The notes under the pieces: model-generated
Databases searched by the model: none
What the model saw: only the letters and a program-made list of their open reading frames with translations
Told to the model about the DNA's origin: nothing
Shown: positions 38,481 through 41,149 of the stretch, piece after piece
Numbering within the stretch: the first letter of the stretch is position 1
Layout: every line of letters begins with the position of its first letter
From: a virus
Reading direction: 5' to 3' (one strand)
DNA length: 41,149 nt
Virus record (IMG/VR): IMGVR_UViG_3300042868_005071
Coordinates: 1-41,149 of that record
Program-made: the position numbers and the translations under genes

Positions 38481-38538
38481 CTTTGTCTTTTGATAGGTAA
38501 ACCCGTAACTTTTCTACGTTCTTTTTATGGTAACTCAT
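38416..38538 (-). CDS. Conserved 40-aa basic protein, copy 2
   Basis: Frame MSYHKKNVEKLRVYLSKDKD, the counterpart of 8937-9059, with conservative Asp/Glu changes and synonymous codon changes outside the overlap. Confidence 0.65.
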   Translation of the reverse strand: MSYHKKNVEKLRVYLSKDKDAKLEHDKKKLKGVQRESPTR

Positions 38539-38543
38539 AAGTT

Positions 38544-39125
38544 TCAATAACAGTCACAATCTCGGTTGTAATTGGCTTGGTAACGCTTAGCGTAATCACC
38601 ACAACAACCGTAATTATCTAATACCAAACCTGCCGTGTAATTGCGTCGGTTCGGTAAGATAGTATCTATCTGTCCACTTGGCGATTGATACGCAGGAAAG
38701 TCGGTAATATTGGTTAAGATATAACGGGTAATTCTTTCAGCGTACCATTCGGCTTTTGATTTGTAGTAATCAATCAATCTTTGAAGTTCACTCATGGAGG
38801 CCTGTGTACTGTTTTGGTCCGTACCACGTTCCACATTCTTATTTCGTAACTGGAAACCGAAGGCCATCGGAAACTCCATTTGTACAAACATTTGTAAACA
38901 TGGCTGAATGTAGTCAATAAGCAAGTCCTCATTCTCTTGGGTTAAATCGTCGGCAATGATTTGATTTGCAATTTCTTTGTAAAGATCGCTACCTAATATC
39001 GGTTGAATGTGCATCTCTTGACACATAATCAACGTAGGTCGCAACTTAACCATGCTTACGTTTTCGTTTATCAATGAAGCATCCTTCAACTGCTTCTCGG
39101 TTATGAATAAAGCTTTTTGGCTCAT
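38544..39125 (-). CDS. Head-tail connector-like protein, copy 2 (193 aa)
   Basis: Counterpart of 9065-9646 with about seven substitutions, several near the cysteine-rich end (LDNYGCCGDYAKRY). Confidence 0.7.
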   Translation of the reverse strand: MSQKALFITEKQLKDASLINENVSMVKLRPTLIMCQEMHIQPILGSDLYKEIANQIIADDLTQENEDLLIDYIQPCLQMFVQMEFPMAFGFQLRNKNVERGTDQNSTQASMSELQRLIDYYKSKAEWYAERITRYILTNITDFPAYQSPSGQIDTILPNRRNYTAGLVLDNYGCCGDYAKRYQANYNRDCDCY

Positions 39126-40972
39126 GCTTTCGGTTTTACTAAGGTTTGCATCCAAGTATGACGGCACGTAGGGTAATGTTGGTTCGTTCCGGGCTTTGTG
39201 TACCAACCGCCTTTTCGCTCCCAAACCGAGTACCCCATGATATCGGAAATCTGATTGATATCTTGACGTGTGTAATACCTTCCGAGGTCAATCATTTTTG
39301 AGCAAAATTCACGGCTTCCAGCGATCAACTTTTGTGGACCAAACTCGGGAAGTACGTCGTATTTATACATCACTTGCACCAATGGTTCACCTTCGGGATT
39401 GCGTGGCTTAATAAAGTCCTTTGCAGACTCTCCAAGCTCTTTTAACGCTCCACGAATATTGATAGCCTTCGCTTCAATAAGTGCGCTTATACGGTCTGAA
39501 ATTAGCTCGATTGACTTACCCAACTTTTCGGCCAATTTATCCGAAGTAATGGCAGGGTCTTTCTCGATCATCTTCAAAATATCAGCGTCTAATTCTGCGT
39601 ATTCACTGGCAAATTCTTGCTCTAACAATTCGAACCCGTAACGCATGGGTCTGCGTGTAATTTCCTCAAACTCGGAAGCGTCACGGCCAAACTTTTGAAA
39701 CAACGCTAACTCTTCTTTCTCTTTTCGGAAGTCATGGCGCTCGAAGGCTTGCGGTTGCTCGGTAACGGTTACTTCGGCCAAAGGTGGTAAACCTGCCTTT
39801 TCTCGCAGTTCGTCTTTGGTCATGATTTGAAGCAATGACTGCTCCGTTAGTCTTTCAGTGATCGGTTCAGTTGGTTCGATTTCTAACACGCCCAAACCAT
39901 TGAAAGAAAAAATGTAGTTGAATACCTTTTCCAACTTTTGAACTCGGTCGTTTACATAAACCGCCTTAAATAGTTCGTAAGCTTCAACCAACTCTGAACG
40001 TCCACCAAGTTGCCCTGAAACACGTACACCGAAAAGCATCGGTGAGGTTACACGGTGAGCAACAAAGATTTCGGTTTGGATGGTTTCGTTTAGAATATTA
40101 AACTGCTTATCGAGGTCGTTAGCGTTTAATGGTTCAATCTTTAATCCAGTATCCGCACTATCGTTGAAGTTCACCACTATACGCTCCCCGTCATCGCCTT
40201 TTAATTGCTTCTGTAATTGACGTTTGATTTCTCTTTGCTCTTCATTAGATGGAACTCCATTGTTGAAGTTGAAAAGGAAACCACCAAGGAAACCGTTTCG
40301 TAAGTTGTTCACGTGGTAATTGGCAATACGTGCATCGGTTTCGATGTAAGCAAGCGCACCAAGGTATTCGGGAATGGGGTAGTAACGCACGCTCGGAGCG
40401 TAACTGCAATAGTAAAATAGTTGCTTACCTAATCGCTTTTCAGGATCGAATGGCATATACTCCGTTAACCGTTCGGGTTCACCAAACTCTTTCCATTCAT
40501 CTGCATAATAGAACTTGCTTCCATCCACGTTGCGACGTAGGTTACCGAAGTTTTTATGTGCAATTTGGCTAACCTTACCGTGCATATTCCACACAATTTC
40601 CAACGCAAATCCGTTGAAAATTTCAAAGTCTAACGCAGTTTTGTATAGAATATCGTTCAAATCGTCGTAAGGGTTTGGGTTCTCCAACAAACGATTCAAT
40701 TCACCAAGCATTTCGCTCGGTACTTTGTCGGCTTCGTAAGTCCACCCATTACCCGTAATGTAGTTTACCTTCCCGTTTACAATAGCGTTATGTTTTGCGC
40801 TACGTTGGTACATTTCCAACAAGTAATCGGGGTAACGGTTATGCTCACCGTACATAACGTAATCCTTACCGTTCACTACCTTGTACTCAGGTAACTTCGT
40901 TTCAAAGTCCTGTCGTACAATAGGCGAACTGGTAGGCATACCATACGCATTTTTTACTCTTCTTGAACTCAT
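39122..40972 (-). CDS. Portal protein with extra C-terminal domains, copy 2 (616 aa)
   Basis: Counterpart of 9643-11493 with about 12 substitutions in 616 residues. Most lie in the linker after the portal core (QAFERHDF, EFEEITRR), and the core and the C-terminal end are nearly unchanged. Confidence 0.85.
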   Translation of the reverse strand: MSSRRVKNAYGMPTSSPIVRQDFETKLPEYKVVNGKDYVMYGEHNRYPDYLLEMYQRSAKHNAIVNGKVNYITGNGWTYEADKVPSEMLGELNRLLENPNPYDDLNDILYKTALDFEIFNGFALEIVWNMHGKVSQIAHKNFGNLRRNVDGSKFYYADEWKEFGEPERLTEYMPFDPEKRLGKQLFYYCSYAPSVRYYPIPEYLGALAYIETDARIANYHVNNLRNGFLGGFLFNFNNGVPSNEEQREIKRQLQKQLKGDDGERIVVNFNDSADTGLKIEPLNANDLDKQFNILNETIQTEIFVAHRVTSPMLFGVRVSGQLGGRSELVEAYELFKAVYVNDRVQKLEKVFNYIFSFNGLGVLEIEPTEPITERLTEQSLLQIMTKDELREKAGLPPLAEVTVTEQPQAFERHDFRKEKEELALFQKFGRDASEFEEITRRPMRYGFELLEQEFASEYAELDADILKMIEKDPAITSDKLAEKLGKSIELISDRISALIEAKAINIRGALKELGESAKDFIKPRNPEGEPLVQVMYKYDVLPEFGPQKLIAGSREFCSKMIDLGRYYTRQDINQISDIMGYSVWERKGGWYTKPGTNQHYPTCRHTWMQTLVKPKA

Positions 40973-41149
40973 AAATTTGGCTCGATATAAGTTGTATTGT
41001 TTTCAAATACGATGTCGGTGTTTTCATTCGCCAACACTTCGTACAATCCAACTTCCAACACGTTTAAAATTTCTTCGCTTTCAGGGTTGACCGCTCCTTC
41101 ATTACCCTCGTAAAGTGTATATAAACACTGACCAACGGGTAAATTCCCA
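40969..41149 (-). CDS. Hypothetical virion-associated protein, copy 2, C-terminal part
   Basis: Counterpart of 11490-11858. The start lies beyond the window end. About 60 C-terminal residues are visible. Confidence 0.6.
   Translation of the reverse strand, partial: GNLPVGQCLYTLYEGNEGAVNPESEEILNVLEVGLYEVLANENTDIVFENNTTYIEPNL

Larger units (their letters stand above)
29113..41149. repeat. Genome copy 2, diverged second pass of the 1-11670 segment
   Basis: This is the second, non-identical pass through the region described at 1-11670, cut off by the window end inside a structural gene. Relative to copy 1 it has an extra PAPS-reductase-like gene, a different N-terminal half of the replication initiator, no DUF4177-like gene, a different tail-fibre tip with a different small gene behind it, and scattered substitutions elsewhere. 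Confidence 0.95.

Noticed and set aside
1-41149. CRISPR array, integrase or attachment site
   Set aside because: I found no regularly spaced repeats of CRISPR type and no recombinase family motifs, so no evidence for lysogeny modules is claimed.

Overview
The window is phage DNA, almost certainly from a tailed siphovirus-type phage of a Bacteroidetes (Flavobacteriia-like) host. It has a terminase, portal, S78-type prohead protease, major capsid protein, tape measure and tail genes. Several promoters fit the Bacteroidetes consensus (TTTG, 19 nt, TAnnTTTG). The tail fibre has the GATQNVDLG-type repeat that I associate with phages of this phylum. All supported genes lie on the minus strand, so transcription runs from high to low coordinates. 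I see no integrase, CI-type repressor, DNA polymerase or RNA polymerase.

The window holds about 1.4 genome equivalents. Bases 1-29112 are one full genome unit of about 29 kb. Bases 29113-41149 restart at the same point and repeat the content of 1-11670 in the same order, but as a diverged sister version. The two copies differ by many synonymous substitutions and by whole-module swaps. An island of about 2.9 kb (2828-5742 and 32428-35342) is indistinguishable by eye. The arrangement could be a concatemer or terminally redundant contig that crossed from one strain to another during assembly, a tandem arrangement, or a product of recombination.

In transcription order from 29280 down to 1: an early promoter, two small genes, two odd tRNA-like RNAs, a DUF1064-type nuclease, a metallophosphoesterase, a small protein with an SSB-type acidic tip, a sigma-like factor, small genes, a ParB/DNA methyltransferase fusion, and small and large terminase. 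Next come tail assembly chaperones joined by a likely -1 frameshift, tail genes, tape measure, protease, scaffold, major capsid, tail tube, portal and connectors, tail fibre, two holin-like membrane proteins, and a terminator at 5936-5962. Below that, separate promoters drive small genes, an M15 endolysin, an ERF recombinase, a lambda O-like initiator with internal repeats, and a possible helicase loader.

Candidate undescribed elements: (1) a 16-bp element, TTCCCATTnnATAAgT, in front of four modules including the sigma-like gene itself, a good candidate for a phage late promoter; (2) a likely 70-nt small RNA with its own promoter and terminator, identical in both copies; (3) a 159-nt tRNA-like gene whose cloverleaf fits only if a 75-nt insertion sits in the anticodon loop; (4) exchange of the initiator DNA-binding domain together with its internal repeats; (5) exchange of the fibre tip together with the small downstream gene.
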